Below, piece by piece: positions 46,555 to 55,312 of a stretch of DNA of 64,000 bases; the stretch's first letter is position 1, and each line of letters begins with the position of its first letter. The stretch is from the NCBI GenBank assembly GCA_964293475.1, contig CAXYYJ010000024.1, positions 11,631-75,630 on the forward strand, written 5' to 3'. The notes under the pieces were generated by a model, which was not told the origin of the DNA, searched no databases, and saw only the letters and a list, made by a program, of their open reading frames with translations. Made by a program: the position numbers and the translations under genes. Source of the DNA: UBA12170 sp964293475. GTDB taxonomy: Bacteria; Bacteroidota; Bacteroidia; Bacteroidales; UBA12170.

Positions 46555-47721
46555 TTAAACCACGGTTAGAAGCGCAAAAGTGTAGCTAAACCGGGCACTT
46601 TCGGGCACCATGAGCAGGATTTTTTCACCTTTTTTGAGTCGGCCACTGTGAAATAATTCTTCCATCATAAAAAATGCACTGGCAGAGCCCACATTGCCCA
46701 AACGGGTGAGATTGGTGAACCATTTTTCCTGCGGAATAGAAACATTATATTCTTTGAAGATATTGATAATCTGGTCTCTAAAAAATTCCGAAGATAAATG
46801 CGGAAGGAAATAATCCAATTGGTCGGGATTAATGTCCCTTCTTTTGAAAATTTCCATCATAAATTCGCCTCCCCTTCTAATGATATTCTCGCCAAGGAGT
46901 TTCACATCCTGCCTGAGAGCAAATACACTGTGCTCCATTAAATCGACGGGGTTTATATCGCGCCATGGTGTAACTGTTCCGTCAGGTTGTTTTTGACCAC
47001 CTGCATACATACAGGTTTCCAGCTCATTGGCGTAGCTTTTTATGTCGACCCATTCAATACGAAGTGAAATTCCCTCGGAATTGGGCTTATTTTCCAATAA
47101 AGCGGCTGCAGCACCATCAGAGAGCATCCAGCGAAGGAAGTCTTTTTCGAAGCCAAGTATAGGTTTTTTCTCTAAATCCTGCCAGTTCTCACTTTCTTTG
47201 GAGAAATTTTTTGCATGCATCCAGGTGGAAAGTTTTTCTGAGCCAAAGGTGACAGCATTTTTTGTGTTTCCCAGGGCTACGCTCATCCAGCCGTATTTAA
47301 GAGCTTGCATTCCGGCATTGCAACTTCCGGCAGCGGATATTAACTCTACACCATCTTTCCCGCCCAATTCACCCTGCACCATGGTAGTGTGTGAAGGCAC
47401 CATTAAATCCGGAGAAGTAGTTCCACCGGCCAATAGCTCCATGTCTTCCAGATTAAAGGATTCGCTCTCCAATCCGCGGATAGCCACAGCACAAAGCTGC
47501 GCATTGGAATGGGTGCTTTTGCCACTTTTATCCATGGCATAATACCTGGTTTTTATTTTATTGTGACGTAGTATGATGCCTCTCGATTTACTCGGAGCAC
47601 CCGCTATATAGCCCAGATATTCCTCCATCTCATCGTTGGAAATGGGTTCATTTGGTAAAAATTTAGATAAAGCCGTTATATATACGTGATTCACTTGTTT
47701 AAATTTTGTTGCAGCCTGCAA
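46555..47721 (-). CDS. darB: Ketosynthase III-like dialkylresorcinol synthase DarB
   Basis: A 388-residue FabH-fold condensing enzyme. The catalytic triad is visible: C134 in SAAGSCNAGMQA, His in YFLPHLSSE, Asn in TRLGNVGSAS. Adjacent to darA with the order and sizes known from dialkylresorcinol and flexirubin clusters. DarB joins two beta-ketoacyl thioesters on the way to 2,5-dialkylresorcinol, which in flexirubins is esterified to the polyene acid. The name rests on family resemblance plus the darA neighbour. 83 bp separate it from darA. Confidence 0.88.
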   Translation of the reverse strand: MQAATKFKQVNHVYITALSKFLPNEPISNDEMEEYLGYIAGAPSKSRGIILRHNKIKTRYYAMDKSGKSTHSNAQLCAVAIRGLESESFNLEDMELLAGGTTSPDLMVPSHTTMVQGELGGKDGVELISAAGSCNAGMQALKYGWMSVALGNTKNAVTFGSEKLSTWMHAKNFSKESENWQDLEKKPILGFEKDFLRWMLSDGAAAALLENKPNSEGISLRIEWVDIKSYANELETCMYAGGQKQPDGTVTPWRDINPVDLMEHSVFALRQDVKLLGENIIRRGGEFMMEIFKRRDINPDQLDYFLPHLSSEFFRDQIINIFKEYNVSIPQEKWFTNLTRLGNVGSASAFFMMEELFHSGRLKKGEKILLMVPESARFSYTFALLTVV

Positions 47722-47804
47722 ATATATAAAATCCTGCTAATTTTTTAACAAATTAACATTGAGTTTAAGTTCAAAAATACCCGGCTGTTAAATCTCAAAA
47801 AACA

Positions 47805-48725
47805 TCATTTAACTGATTGATAATAAGCAATATTTCGTTTTATTCGGCTATAAAACAATGGATAGGTAAGATAAAACACCAGGGTAGCAATGGGCGATAA
47901 AAAGTAAATCATAAAGAGTAAATAGTACTTAAATGCTACCAAAACAGCGTCTCTTTTAGGGGTTCCGGGGCCTCCCTGTTTCAATGAAAGGCGTGTCCAG
48001 ATTTTAAATATGCGCTTGGCCTTGTGCTCCATACTCATGAGATGGGGAAGCACTTGTACGCCGCCCAGTTTAATATATTCATCCTGTAGCTCATCGAGCT
48101 TGTCCAACTCCCAAAACATCTTCAAAGTACCCCCAAAGACTTTGCCTTTGGCAATATCCTCGTCTTTTACCCCCGGCCTGGGCAAAATTCCCCATTTTTT
48201 ATCTTTTCGTGCCGTGAAAGCCCAATGCATGATTGTGATAACACTCACCAGATTATTCACCTTATCGAACCATACCAAATGCCCCACATAGTTGGCCTGG
48301 GCAGCATCCATAAAGCCTCTTATACTTCTTTGAGCCATAAACCACATATTGCGGCATCCATTGAGGGTGATGACCGGAGTTTGATTGGCAAGTTCTTTAA
48401 AATCTTCGCTTTTTAGAAAAGCAGTGATTGGAATAGAGGGCGATAAATACCAAACCTGCAAGCCAATAATAATCAAATCGTAACTCTGTTTTAGATCATT
48501 GGGGATTGGCTGAAGCTCACAACCCACTTCAGTAACAGATTCGGGAAAAACATCGAAAAACTGGCGGCTGGTCCAGGGGAAAGGAAATTCTTTCACGGGT
48601 TTTATTTCGTGAAAGAAGAATTTATAAGTCACATCATGGCGAAATGGTGAGATAAACTGATCGATGATTTCACGCATTTGACCAGATTGGCTGTAATAGG
48701 CTATGAGTACTTTTTTCGTTTCCAT
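47805..48725 (-). CDS. darA: DarA-like flavodoxin-fold protein of dialkylresorcinol synthesis
   Basis: A 306-residue protein with a flavodoxin-like N-terminus (VLIAYYSQSGQMREI, then DLIIIGLQVWYLSPSIP and TPVITLNGCRNMW). Residues about 270-300 form C-terminal membrane helices (LLFMIYFLSPIATLVFYLTY, given in part). This arrangement is that of the DarA proteins found next to DarB. In the literature DarA is required to finish the resorcinol ring; the exact chemistry is less clear than that of DarB. Placement directly upstream of darB in the operon supports the assignment. Confidence 0.85.
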   Translation of the reverse strand: METKKVLIAYYSQSGQMREIIDQFISPFRHDVTYKFFFHEIKPVKEFPFPWTSRQFFDVFPESVTEVGCELQPIPNDLKQSYDLIIIGLQVWYLSPSIPITAFLKSEDFKELANQTPVITLNGCRNMWFMAQRSIRGFMDAAQANYVGHLVWFDKVNNLVSVITIMHWAFTARKDKKWGILPRPGVKDEDIAKGKVFGGTLKMFWELDKLDELQDEYIKLGGVQVLPHLMSMEHKAKRIFKIWTRLSLKQGGPGTPKRDAVLVAFKYYLLFMIYFLSPIATLVFYLTYPLFYSRIKRNIAYYQSVK

Positions 48726-48743
48726 GCAAAATAGTGTTTTGAA

Positions 48744-49637
48744 TTAATTCAAATATTTTTCTTCCTCCCAAAAATCATAGAAATTGAACCATTGATGAGG
48801 ATATTTCATCGTCATTTTCTCAAGCTCCACAAGGTAATCGTCGAGAATCATTTCTGTTATTTCGGCTCTTTGGCTCACATTTTTAATGGCGGGATACCGC
48901 TTGCCCGGAGTGGAATAGAAGTGATAGTGGGTATTGGTCTCTTTAAAAGCAAAGGTGAAGCAAACTGGCTTGTTGAATCGTGCGGCCAGATAAAAAGGTC
49001 CGTAGGGAAATTTGGCTTCCTTGTTTAGAAATTTCTTGCTGATAAAAGGTGCGCCTTCCATAAATCTGTCGCCGTGAATCACAACCAGCTCCTTCCTTTC
49101 AATGGCTTGTTTGATGGCCAAAACATGGCTCATATCATCGCTGAGCCAGATTATTTTCATTGTTTTTTGGCTCTCCACCTCGTTGAGCAACTCTTTAATA
49201 CCCGCATGCTCGTTTTGCACCATGACTATATTGACAGGTGTTTCAAGACGTTTAAGCAACTCTCCGGCAATCTCCCAGTTTCCCATGTGGGCACCAATGA
49301 GAAATCCGCCATCTTTCAAATTTCTGAGGTGTTCTTCCCCATCGAAATCAAAGCTAAATAGCGAACCCTGTCCGGCAAAAGCGGCCACTTTATCGATGAG
49401 CACCTGCCCAAACCGAAAATTGTTCCGAAAGCGACTCATGAAAGCTTCTTTTCCTTTTTGGCCCAGGATGGTATCATAGAAGAATTTTTGGGATTTTTTA
49501 TTGCCAAAAAAGACGAAATAAAAACTTACAAAATACAATAGCAAATAGGCTGAAGAAATGCCAAAGTTTTTGATGAGAAAAATGAAAATCCGGTATCCGA
49601 GGGGTGTTCCTCTGGTTTTTCCCTGCCAGGAAGACAT
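48744..49637 (-). CDS. LpxL/HtrB-like lysophospholipid acyltransferase
   Basis: A 297-residue membrane-associated acyltransferase of the LpxL/lipid A acyltransferase type. An N-terminal helix (about 20-50) precedes GAHMGNWEIAGELL (His and Glu of the family's HX4E motif), then IHGDRFMEG and KFPYGPFYLAARFNKPV. Such proteins in aryl polyene clusters are candidates for attaching the polyene to its lipid or alcohol. It is 4 bp after the ACP gene and 18 bp before darA. Confidence 0.88.
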   Translation of the reverse strand: MSSWQGKTRGTPLGYRIFIFLIKNFGISSAYLLLYFVSFYFVFFGNKKSQKFFYDTILGQKGKEAFMSRFRNNFRFGQVLIDKVAAFAGQGSLFSFDFDGEEHLRNLKDGGFLIGAHMGNWEIAGELLKRLETPVNIVMVQNEHAGIKELLNEVESQKTMKIIWLSDDMSHVLAIKQAIERKELVVIHGDRFMEGAPFISKKFLNKEAKFPYGPFYLAARFNKPVCFTFAFKETNTHYHFYSTPGKRYPAIKNVSQRAEITEMILDDYLVELEKMTMKYPHQWFNFYDFWEEEKYLN

Positions 49638-49641
49638 GGAG

Positions 49642-49884
49642 TTAAGCGTTTAGACGGTTTTCGATAAAGTCGTAGAATTGTTGTAATGTCTTCACCCCCA
49701 CCATATCATCGCCTTTGATGACAAGCCCAAATACATTTTCAATAACAACGATAATGTCGACAAAATCAAGGCTATCAATACCTATTTCTTTCCAGGTGGC
49801 TTCGGGTACAAGTGCATCGGCATCCAGCTCAAATTCATCCACAAGAAATCCATTCACTTTTAGAATAATATCGGCTTTAGTCAT
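49642..49884 (-). CDS. Acyl carrier protein
   Basis: An 80-residue ACP with attachment Ser38 in IGIDSLDFVDIIVVIE. It lies between a ketosynthase and the acyltransferase, and is followed closely by darA/darB, so it may be the carrier for starter loading or for the resorcinol branch (DarC role). The second ACP of the cluster is at 42099-42353. Confidence 0.92.
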   Translation of the reverse strand: MTKADIILKVNGFLVDEFELDADALVPEATWKEIGIDSLDFVDIIVVIENVFGLVIKGDDMVGVKTLQQFYDFIENRLNA

Positions 49885-49949
49885 TAGTTCGTTGTATTAA
49901 TTGAGTGGCAAATTTAATAAAAATTAGAGTTTTGAAAAACCGAAATTTT

Positions 49950-51173
49950 CTATTTCCTGAATTTTTCGATAATAAGTGAAGAATTTGTGCCTCCAAACCC
50001 AAAGGAATTTGATAAAAATCTTTCAATTTTTGCTTGTCGAGTCTCTGTAACTATCTGAATAAGAGATGTAAAATCATCAGGATCTTCGAAGTTTAAGTTT
50101 GGCGCCAAAAAATCGTTTTGCATCATAATGATGGAATAAATGGCTTCGCTGGCTCCCCCCATCCACATTTCGTGACCTGTCATACTTTTGGTGGAACTCA
50201 CGGGAACTCTGTTTCCAAACACCCCGTAAATGGCTTGGGCTTCGTTGGCATCGCCAATGGGCGTTGAGGTGGCGTGGGCATTCACATAGTCAATCTGAGA
50301 AGCACTCAATCCACTTTGTTCCAGTGCCATTCTAATGGCGCGGCTGGGCCCATCCACATTGGGCTGGCTTATATGACTTCCATCGCTGGAGAATCCATAG
50401 CCTTTAATTTCACCGAGAATTGTGGCTCCGCGTTCCAGGGCCGACTCCAGACTTTCAATAACAAGGGTTGCGGCACCTCCGCTGGGAACGAGTCCATCGC
50501 GGTTTTTATCAAAGGGGCGGCAGGCTTTGGTAGGATCTGAATTTCGACCCGAAAAAGCTCCCAAACCATCGAAACTGCCCATGGCGTAAAGATTCAGTTC
50601 CTGAGCACCTCCGCAAATCACCATTTTTTGCAACCCGTTTTTAATGAGCAAATGAGCCAAACCAATGGCATGAGAACTGCTGGCACAAGCTCCGCTGATG
50701 GTGGTATTGATTCCTCGTAGCTTATAAATGACCGACAGATTCATGCTCACGGTGCTGTTCATCGATTGAAAAATGAAACCTGAACCAATGAGGCTGGTGT
50801 CTTTTTTGTCGCGAAGGGCATCGATGCTTTCAACCACCGCTTTGCTGGAGCTGTCGTTTCCATAGAGAATTCCAACTTCATTTTTCTCTAAAAAGTCTTC
50901 TGTAACACCGGCCATGGCCAATGCTTCTTCGGTAGCTACAAAGGCGTAGGCTCCATGTTCGGCCAAACCGACACGCATGCGGCGGTCAATTTTTCCTTTG
51001 AGCTGGGGCTCGGGAACAAAGCCACATAAGCCACTCCGATAACCAAAATCTATTCGGGCCTGGTCGAAACGAATTCCCGATTTCCCTAAATAAAGAGATT
51101 CACGCACTTCATCGATATTGAGTCCGATGGTGCTGTAGATTCCCATTCCTGTTATTACAACGCGTTGATTCAT
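49950..51173 (-). CDS. Beta-ketoacyl-ACP synthase (FabF-like, initiation candidate)
   Basis: A 407-residue ketosynthase with C163 in ISGACASSSHA, His in NAHATSTPIGD and His in KSMTGHEMWMGGASE; complete active site. Third gene of the operon, next to the ammonia-lyase, FabG and an ACP, which fits a role in the first condensations on the aromatic starter. It lies 14 bp after fabG. Confidence 0.92.
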   Translation of the reverse strand: MNQRVVITGMGIYSTIGLNIDEVRESLYLGKSGIRFDQARIDFGYRSGLCGFVPEPQLKGKIDRRMRVGLAEHGAYAFVATEEALAMAGVTEDFLEKNEVGILYGNDSSSKAVVESIDALRDKKDTSLIGSGFIFQSMNSTVSMNLSVIYKLRGINTTISGACASSSHAIGLAHLLIKNGLQKMVICGGAQELNLYAMGSFDGLGAFSGRNSDPTKACRPFDKNRDGLVPSGGAATLVIESLESALERGATILGEIKGYGFSSDGSHISQPNVDGPSRAIRMALEQSGLSASQIDYVNAHATSTPIGDANEAQAIYGVFGNRVPVSSTKSMTGHEMWMGGASEAIYSIIMMQNDFLAPNLNFEDPDDFTSLIQIVTETRQAKIERFLSNSFGFGGTNSSLIIEKFRK

Positions 51174-51187
51174 AGTAGTGTAGAATA

Positions 51188-51922
51188 TTAAGTATACAAT
51201 CCCCCATTGATTGAAATCACCTGTCCAGTGATGTAGGACGATTTGGCTGATGCGAGAAATTCCACCAAATCGGCTACTTCTTCGGGATTTCCGAAGCGGT
51301 GCATCGGGATTAGTTTTTTATGTTCCTGTTCGTCTAAATCGGCGGTCATATCGCTTTTAATAAACCCGGGAGCCACGGCATTTACGGTTACATTTTTACG
51401 GGCAACTTCCTGAGCCAATGCTTTGGTTGCTGCAATTAAACCACCTTTGGTTGCGGAATAATTGGTTTGCCCCGGAAGTCCTTTTAATCCGCTGAGCGAC
51501 ACCATATTAATAATGCGTCCTTTCTTCTTCAGAAGCATATTTTTAATCAAATAACGGGTAACATAGAAGAAGCTGTTGAGGTTGGTATTGAGAACATCGT
51601 TCCACTCTTCATCTTTCATCCACAAAAGCAGGGCATCTTTTCTGATTCCGCTGTTGTTTACCAATATTTGGATAAATGAATCAGGGTTTTGTTCATGCCA
51701 ACTATCCAAGGCTGCAGTTACAGCATTTAAATCGGCCACATCGAAGGGCAAAAGCTCAGCATGACCGCCCGATAAACGGATGTCTTCGAGGGTTTTGGTG
51801 GCTTCCTCCACATTCGATTTGTAATTGATAATAACGTGATAACCGGCAGAGGCCAGCTTCATAGCAATGGCTCTTCCAATTCCTCTTGATCCACCTGTGA
51901 CTAAAGCGTAAATTTGATCCAT
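51188..51922 (-). CDS. 3-oxoacyl-ACP reductase (FabG-like SDR)
   Basis: A 244-residue short-chain dehydrogenase of FabG type: TGGSRGIGRAIA (NADP site), NNSGIRKD, catalytic Ser-Tyr-Lys in VSLSGLKGLPGQTNYSATK, and VAPGFIKSDMT. It would reduce 3-ketoacyl-ACP intermediates of polyene extension. Second gene of the operon, 3 bp after the ammonia-lyase gene. Confidence 0.93.
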   Translation of the reverse strand: MDQIYALVTGGSRGIGRAIAMKLASAGYHVIINYKSNVEEATKTLEDIRLSGGHAELLPFDVADLNAVTAALDSWHEQNPDSFIQILVNNSGIRKDALLLWMKDEEWNDVLNTNLNSFFYVTRYLIKNMLLKKKGRIINMVSLSGLKGLPGQTNYSATKGGLIAATKALAQEVARKNVTVNAVAPGFIKSDMTADLDEQEHKKLIPMHRFGNPEEVADLVEFLASAKSSYITGQVISINGGLYT

Positions 51923-51925
51923 AGG

Positions 51926-53464
51926 CTAAATTTCAACGGGTTTGTTAATCAGATAATTCTTCACATTTTGAATATCCGGATACATGATATGATCGTCGAC
52001 AAATATGGGAACAATTTCTCTTAAATCGTCAAAAACATCTCTTGTTTTTTGCGACAATTTATCGGTAACTTTTAGGTAGTCAACCGCTTGAAGGATGGCG
52101 ATAATATGAATAGAAATCACTTCAAAGCTATTTTGAATCACCCGTGCAGCCATGAGCGCCGAGTTGGAACCCATACTCACAATATCTTGATTGTCATTAT
52201 TATTGGGTATGCTGTGAACATACATGGAATTGCTCAAAACCTGATTTTCGGCTACGGTGCTGGTAGCAGTAAACTGCATGCCCTGAATTCCTAGATTTAG
52301 GCCCAAAACCCCAAGATTTACGAAAGGGGGAAGTTTCTCGTTGAGCTTGTTGTTCATGAGAAAGTTGAGCTGACGCTCCATGAGCATGGAGAGCTTGGTG
52401 ATGGCCATTTTGAGCTTATCCATTTCGAACGAAACATAATCTCCGTGGAAATTTCCACCGTGAAATACATTTTGATTTACCCTGTCGATGATGGGATTGT
52501 CGTTGGCCGAATTAATTTCTTCTATGAGAATTTTGCAGCTGTTGTCGATGGTTTCTAAAACCGGGCCAAGAATCTGTGGCACGCATCGCAAAGAATAGTA
52601 CTCCTGAACTTTTTCTGAAAAGACTTTGGTACCATTGACTCCTTTAAAGAGTTTATCCTCGCGTTTTTTCAGCAATTGGCTGTCAACAAGCATTGAACGC
52701 ATATGTGCAGCTGTGGTATTTTGTCCCTGATGCTTCTTCACCACATTTAAGGGCTCTGAGATATGGTCGTCGTAGCTTTCTACCAATTGATTAATCATAC
52801 TGCTGGCATACACAGCCCATGCATATAATTTTCTGGAATTCAACAGGTTTACCAAACCGATTCCGGTCATGGTGCTGGTTCCATTTATGAGTGCCAATCC
52901 TTCGCGAATGTGGATTCCGATGGGTTTAAGGCCTGTTTGTGTTAAAACATCGGCGGTTAATTGCCGTGTTCCATTGAACATACATTCTCCTTCGCCAATG
53001 AGTCCGAGAGCTAAATGAGCCAATTGAACCAAATCGCCGCTGGCACCTACTCCCCCATGTTCGGGAATGATGGGATAGATTTCGTGATTGAGGAAAGCTG
53101 CCAATTGTTCAACCACTTCCACATGAACCCCACTATAACCCAGCAGCAGGGTGTTTAAACGTGCGAGCATGGTAGCTCTAACGTACATATTATCAAGAAT
53201 TTGGCCACTTCCGGCAGCATGGCTTCTGATAAGATTGTATTGAAGTTGCTTTAAATCGGTATTATCGATACGGTATTGAGCCATGGGGCCAAAACCAGTA
53301 TTGATGCCGTAAATTACTTTATCGGAGGAGAATTCTTTAAGAAAATCGTAGCTCAGTTTCACTCTTTCTTTGCCTTCGGGAGCAATTTCGAGTTTCTTTT
53401 TGTTTAAAACTATTTCCTTAAAGGAGTGTATATCAAGTGGGGTTTTACCAATCAGTATTTTCAT
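51926..53464 (-). CDS. Aromatic amino acid ammonia-lyase (tyrosine/phenylalanine-type, HAL fold)
   Basis: A 512-residue MIO-dependent lyase that removes ammonia from an aromatic amino acid to give the arylacrylate starter of the pigment. MIO triad is ASG at 141-143 (GGVGASGDLVQ); catalytic Tyr52 in IYGINTGFG. The selectivity pair aligned with His-Leu of Rhodobacter TAL is Ser81-His82 (NLIRSHAAG), as in histidine lyases. The second substrate-side motif is NQDIVSMG (425-432), as in TAL/PAL, where histidine lyases have QED. Tyrosine is the likely substrate by context (flexirubin starter is 4-coumarate-derived). First gene of the 22-gene operon. Confidence 0.92.
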   Translation of the reverse strand: MKILIGKTPLDIHSFKEIVLNKKKLEIAPEGKERVKLSYDFLKEFSSDKVIYGINTGFGPMAQYRIDNTDLKQLQYNLIRSHAAGSGQILDNMYVRATMLARLNTLLLGYSGVHVEVVEQLAAFLNHEIYPIIPEHGGVGASGDLVQLAHLALGLIGEGECMFNGTRQLTADVLTQTGLKPIGIHIREGLALINGTSTMTGIGLVNLLNSRKLYAWAVYASSMINQLVESYDDHISEPLNVVKKHQGQNTTAAHMRSMLVDSQLLKKREDKLFKGVNGTKVFSEKVQEYYSLRCVPQILGPVLETIDNSCKILIEEINSANDNPIIDRVNQNVFHGGNFHGDYVSFEMDKLKMAITKLSMLMERQLNFLMNNKLNEKLPPFVNLGVLGLNLGIQGMQFTATSTVAENQVLSNSMYVHSIPNNNDNQDIVSMGSNSALMAARVIQNSFEVISIHIIAILQAVDYLKVTDKLSQKTRDVFDDLREIVPIFVDDHIMYPDIQNVKNYLINKPVEI

Positions 53465-53486
53465 CGTTTAAATCTATCAAAAACGG

Positions 53487-53494
53487 CAAATTTA
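53487..53494 (-). promoter_or_regulatory. Predicted -7 box for the pigment operon
   Basis: On the minus strand the sequence reads TAAATTTG, a perfect TAnnTTTG box, ending 23 bp before the ammonia-lyase start codon. No good TTG -33 box is seen at the usual distance, so confidence is moderate. Confidence 0.4.
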
Positions 53495-53814
53495 GTATTT
53501 TTTATGAAATCAGTATTCGTATTTGACAAGCCATACCTAAAAAATACGTCAAATGTAGTAGCAGGAATAAAATATGGCGTGTTGGTAAGTTTTTATGCTG
53601 GAAAGATTGGGGGAGTTGTGATGAGAATTTGAATAGTATTGGGGATAAATTACTGGTTCCGCCAATAGTTGACACTCATTACAAGGAGTTATCCGAATTG
53701 TTATGACTTTAAAGACACGAAGAAGACTGGTACTTTAATGGACTCTGATTGGTTTGTTGAAGTTCTGTGGATTGTATTAAACTGCACAATAATTATTAAA
53801 TAGTTACATTTATG

Positions 53815-53844
53815 TTGTTTTAGAGCCTAATTTTAATAGTTTTG
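53815..53844 (+). promoter_or_regulatory. Predicted Bacteroidota-type promoter of the XRE gene
   Basis: TTG at 53815-53817 and TAGTTTTG at 53837-53844 fit the -33 and -7 boxes with a 19-bp spacer; the start codon of the XRE gene is 20 bp downstream. Confidence 0.55.
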
Positions 53845-53864
53845 TAGTTGTAAATACAATCAAT

Positions 53865-54221
53865 ATGGTAACTCTTGGGGATCAGATAAAAAAAATGAGA
53901 GAATATAGGGAACTTTCCCAAAAAGAAGTGGCTTTTGTGGCGGATATGGATAGAGGTCAATATTCAAGAATTGAAACCAATAAAGTAGAGCCTTCTCTTT
54001 CCTCATTAGAAAAAATTGCTAAGGCTTTGAAAGTTAATGTGGAAGATTTCTTTAAAAAGGAAGCATCTGTTACGATTGACAGCTTTGATAAAACTTTAGT
54101 TGAAAAAATAAAAATTATTGATGAGCTGGAAGACAAACAAAAAAGCCATATCTATGCTATTATTGATATGGCAGTTTCGAATAACCGCTTTACAAGTAAA
54201 TTTCTAAAAATAAAAAATTGA
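53865..54221 (+). CDS. XRE-family helix-turn-helix regulator
   Basis: A 118-residue protein. Residues about 6-60 are a Cro/CI-type helix-turn-helix (IKKMREYRELSQKEVAFVAD, then YSRIETNKVEPSLSSLEKIA). The remaining half is helical (LVEKIKIIDELEDKQKSHIY) and probably dimerises. It is followed 1 bp later by a small antitoxin-like gene, so the two may form one regulated pair. Target genes are not evident. Confidence 0.88.
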   Translation: MVTLGDQIKKMREYRELSQKEVAFVADMDRGQYSRIETNKVEPSLSSLEKIAKALKVNVEDFFKKEASVTIDSFDKTLVEKIKIIDELEDKQKSHIYAIIDMAVSNNRFTSKFLKIKN

Positions 54222-54222
54222 T

Positions 54223-54465
54223 ATGATACGAACATTTATAACCCCCACACAAAGCAGCTTTTGCGTGGCTTTGGAATTTCCCGAAGATTATATAGGTCAG
54301 GAATTAGAGCTTATTGTATTTAAAAAACAAGAGGGCTTGGTTTCTGAAAAAAAACATAATCCGAAAAAAATATCTGATAAATACAAAGGCGCTTTTTCTA
54401 AAGAAGATGCCAAAAGTTTTAATGACCATACCCAACAAATGCGCAAAGAATGGGACAATAACTAA
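54223..54465 (+). CDS. Small antitoxin-like protein, no toxin gene beside it
   Basis: An 80-residue protein with an N-terminal beta-type part (MIRTFITPTQSSFCVALEFP, then EDYIGQELELIVF) and a C-terminal KGAFSKEDAKSFNDHTQQMRKEW stretch, given in part. This layout resembles antitoxins that precede PIN-domain toxin genes in Bacteroidota. Downstream bases to 54513 encode no PIN toxin, and the next gene is on the other strand. It may be an orphan antitoxin or, with the XRE protein, a separate regulatory pair. Confidence 0.6.
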   Translation: MIRTFITPTQSSFCVALEFPEDYIGQELELIVFKKQEGLVSEKKHNPKKISDKYKGAFSKEDAKSFNDHTQQMRKEWDNN

Positions 54466-54513
54466 TTGATAACAATGTCATTTCCAATTTTTTCTCTTAT
54501 TTTGCAAACGGCA

Positions 54514-55308
54514 TCAATTCCCTTCTTTCAGCTCCATCCGAGCAATAAACTGAAGGAGACGATAGGGTATGATGGGATAAAAGTAATAGAGAAATCTCAT
54601 TCTTCTGCCGCTTACCATAAAATCGCTTTTACCGATAAAAGCTCTCCAAACATCCTGAGCTACCTCGGAGGAAGTGGTGGTGGCAAGGCCTTCGAAGGTT
54701 TTTACCTTTTCCATATTTCCGCTGGTTTTAAACATGGTGTCTTTGATGGCTGCCGGACAAACGGTAATGACTCTGATTTTTGATTTTTGAATCTTCATTT
54801 CTTCGCGCAATCCCTTGCTAAAATGGGTGACAAAAGCCTTGGTCGACGAGTAAGTGAGCATTTTGGGTAGCGGAATAAAGGATGAATTGGAGCTGATATT
54901 GATGATGGTTCCTGCGTTTCGTTTCTGCATTTCGGGAAGAAACAAATGGGTCATCTTGAACAAATTGAGCACATTGAGATGTATCATTCCAAGCTCCTTC
55001 TCAATATTGGCTTCATGAAAAAATCCGAAACTTCCAAAACCTGCATTGTTAATGAGTACATCTATCTGCCAATTGTTTTTTTGCACCCAATTGAAAACTG
55101 TTTGTGCACCTTCAGTTGATGATAAATCCACCGCCAACGAGTCGATTTGGGTAGTGGGAATTTCTGTAAGAAGTCTCTTTTTGGCTTCTGCAATTTCAAT
55201 CTCGCTCACCGCAACCCATAAAATATGATATCCACTCCTGGCAAAATAGGATGAAATTTTATATCCCAATCCGCCTGATCCACCGGTTATTAAAACTATT
55301 TTGCTCAT
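54514..55308 (-). CDS. Short-chain dehydrogenase/reductase
   Basis: A 264-residue SDR: NAD(P) site ITGGSGGLGYKI, NNAGFGSFG, catalytic INISSNSSFIPLPKMLTYSSTKAF with Ser, Tyr and Lys (given in part). C-terminal residues PYRLLQFIARME suggest membrane association, as in DHRS7-like or acyl-reducing SDRs. Its start is 4 bp after the stop of the DUF4334-type gene, so the two are an operon. Substrate unknown. Confidence 0.88.
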   Translation of the reverse strand: MSKIVLITGGSGGLGYKISSYFARSGYHILWVAVSEIEIAEAKKRLLTEIPTTQIDSLAVDLSSTEGAQTVFNWVQKNNWQIDVLINNAGFGSFGFFHEANIEKELGMIHLNVLNLFKMTHLFLPEMQKRNAGTIINISSNSSFIPLPKMLTYSSTKAFVTHFSKGLREEMKIQKSKIRVITVCPAAIKDTMFKTSGNMEKVKTFEGLATTTSSEVAQDVWRAFIGKSDFMVSGRRMRFLYYFYPIIPYRLLQFIARMELKEGN

Positions 55309-55312
55309 AAAT

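Larger units (their letters stand above)
53465..53864. other. 400-bp divergent intergenic region
   Basis: It separates the pigment operon from the XRE gene. It holds the predicted promoters for both directions (53487-53494 on -, 53815-53844 on +). The centre (about 53520-53800) has no convincing gene, hairpin or repeat; a short open stretch there has no ribosome-binding site or recognisable product. Confidence 0.6.

Noticed and set aside
53426..53632. Short open frame opposite and upstream of the ammonia-lyase gene
   Set aside because: It overlaps the lyase start on the other strand and has no recognisable product or start signal.
54466..54783. Possible toxin gene after the antitoxin-like gene
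   Set aside because: The frame is mostly antisense to the SDR gene and its translation has no PIN or other toxin motif.
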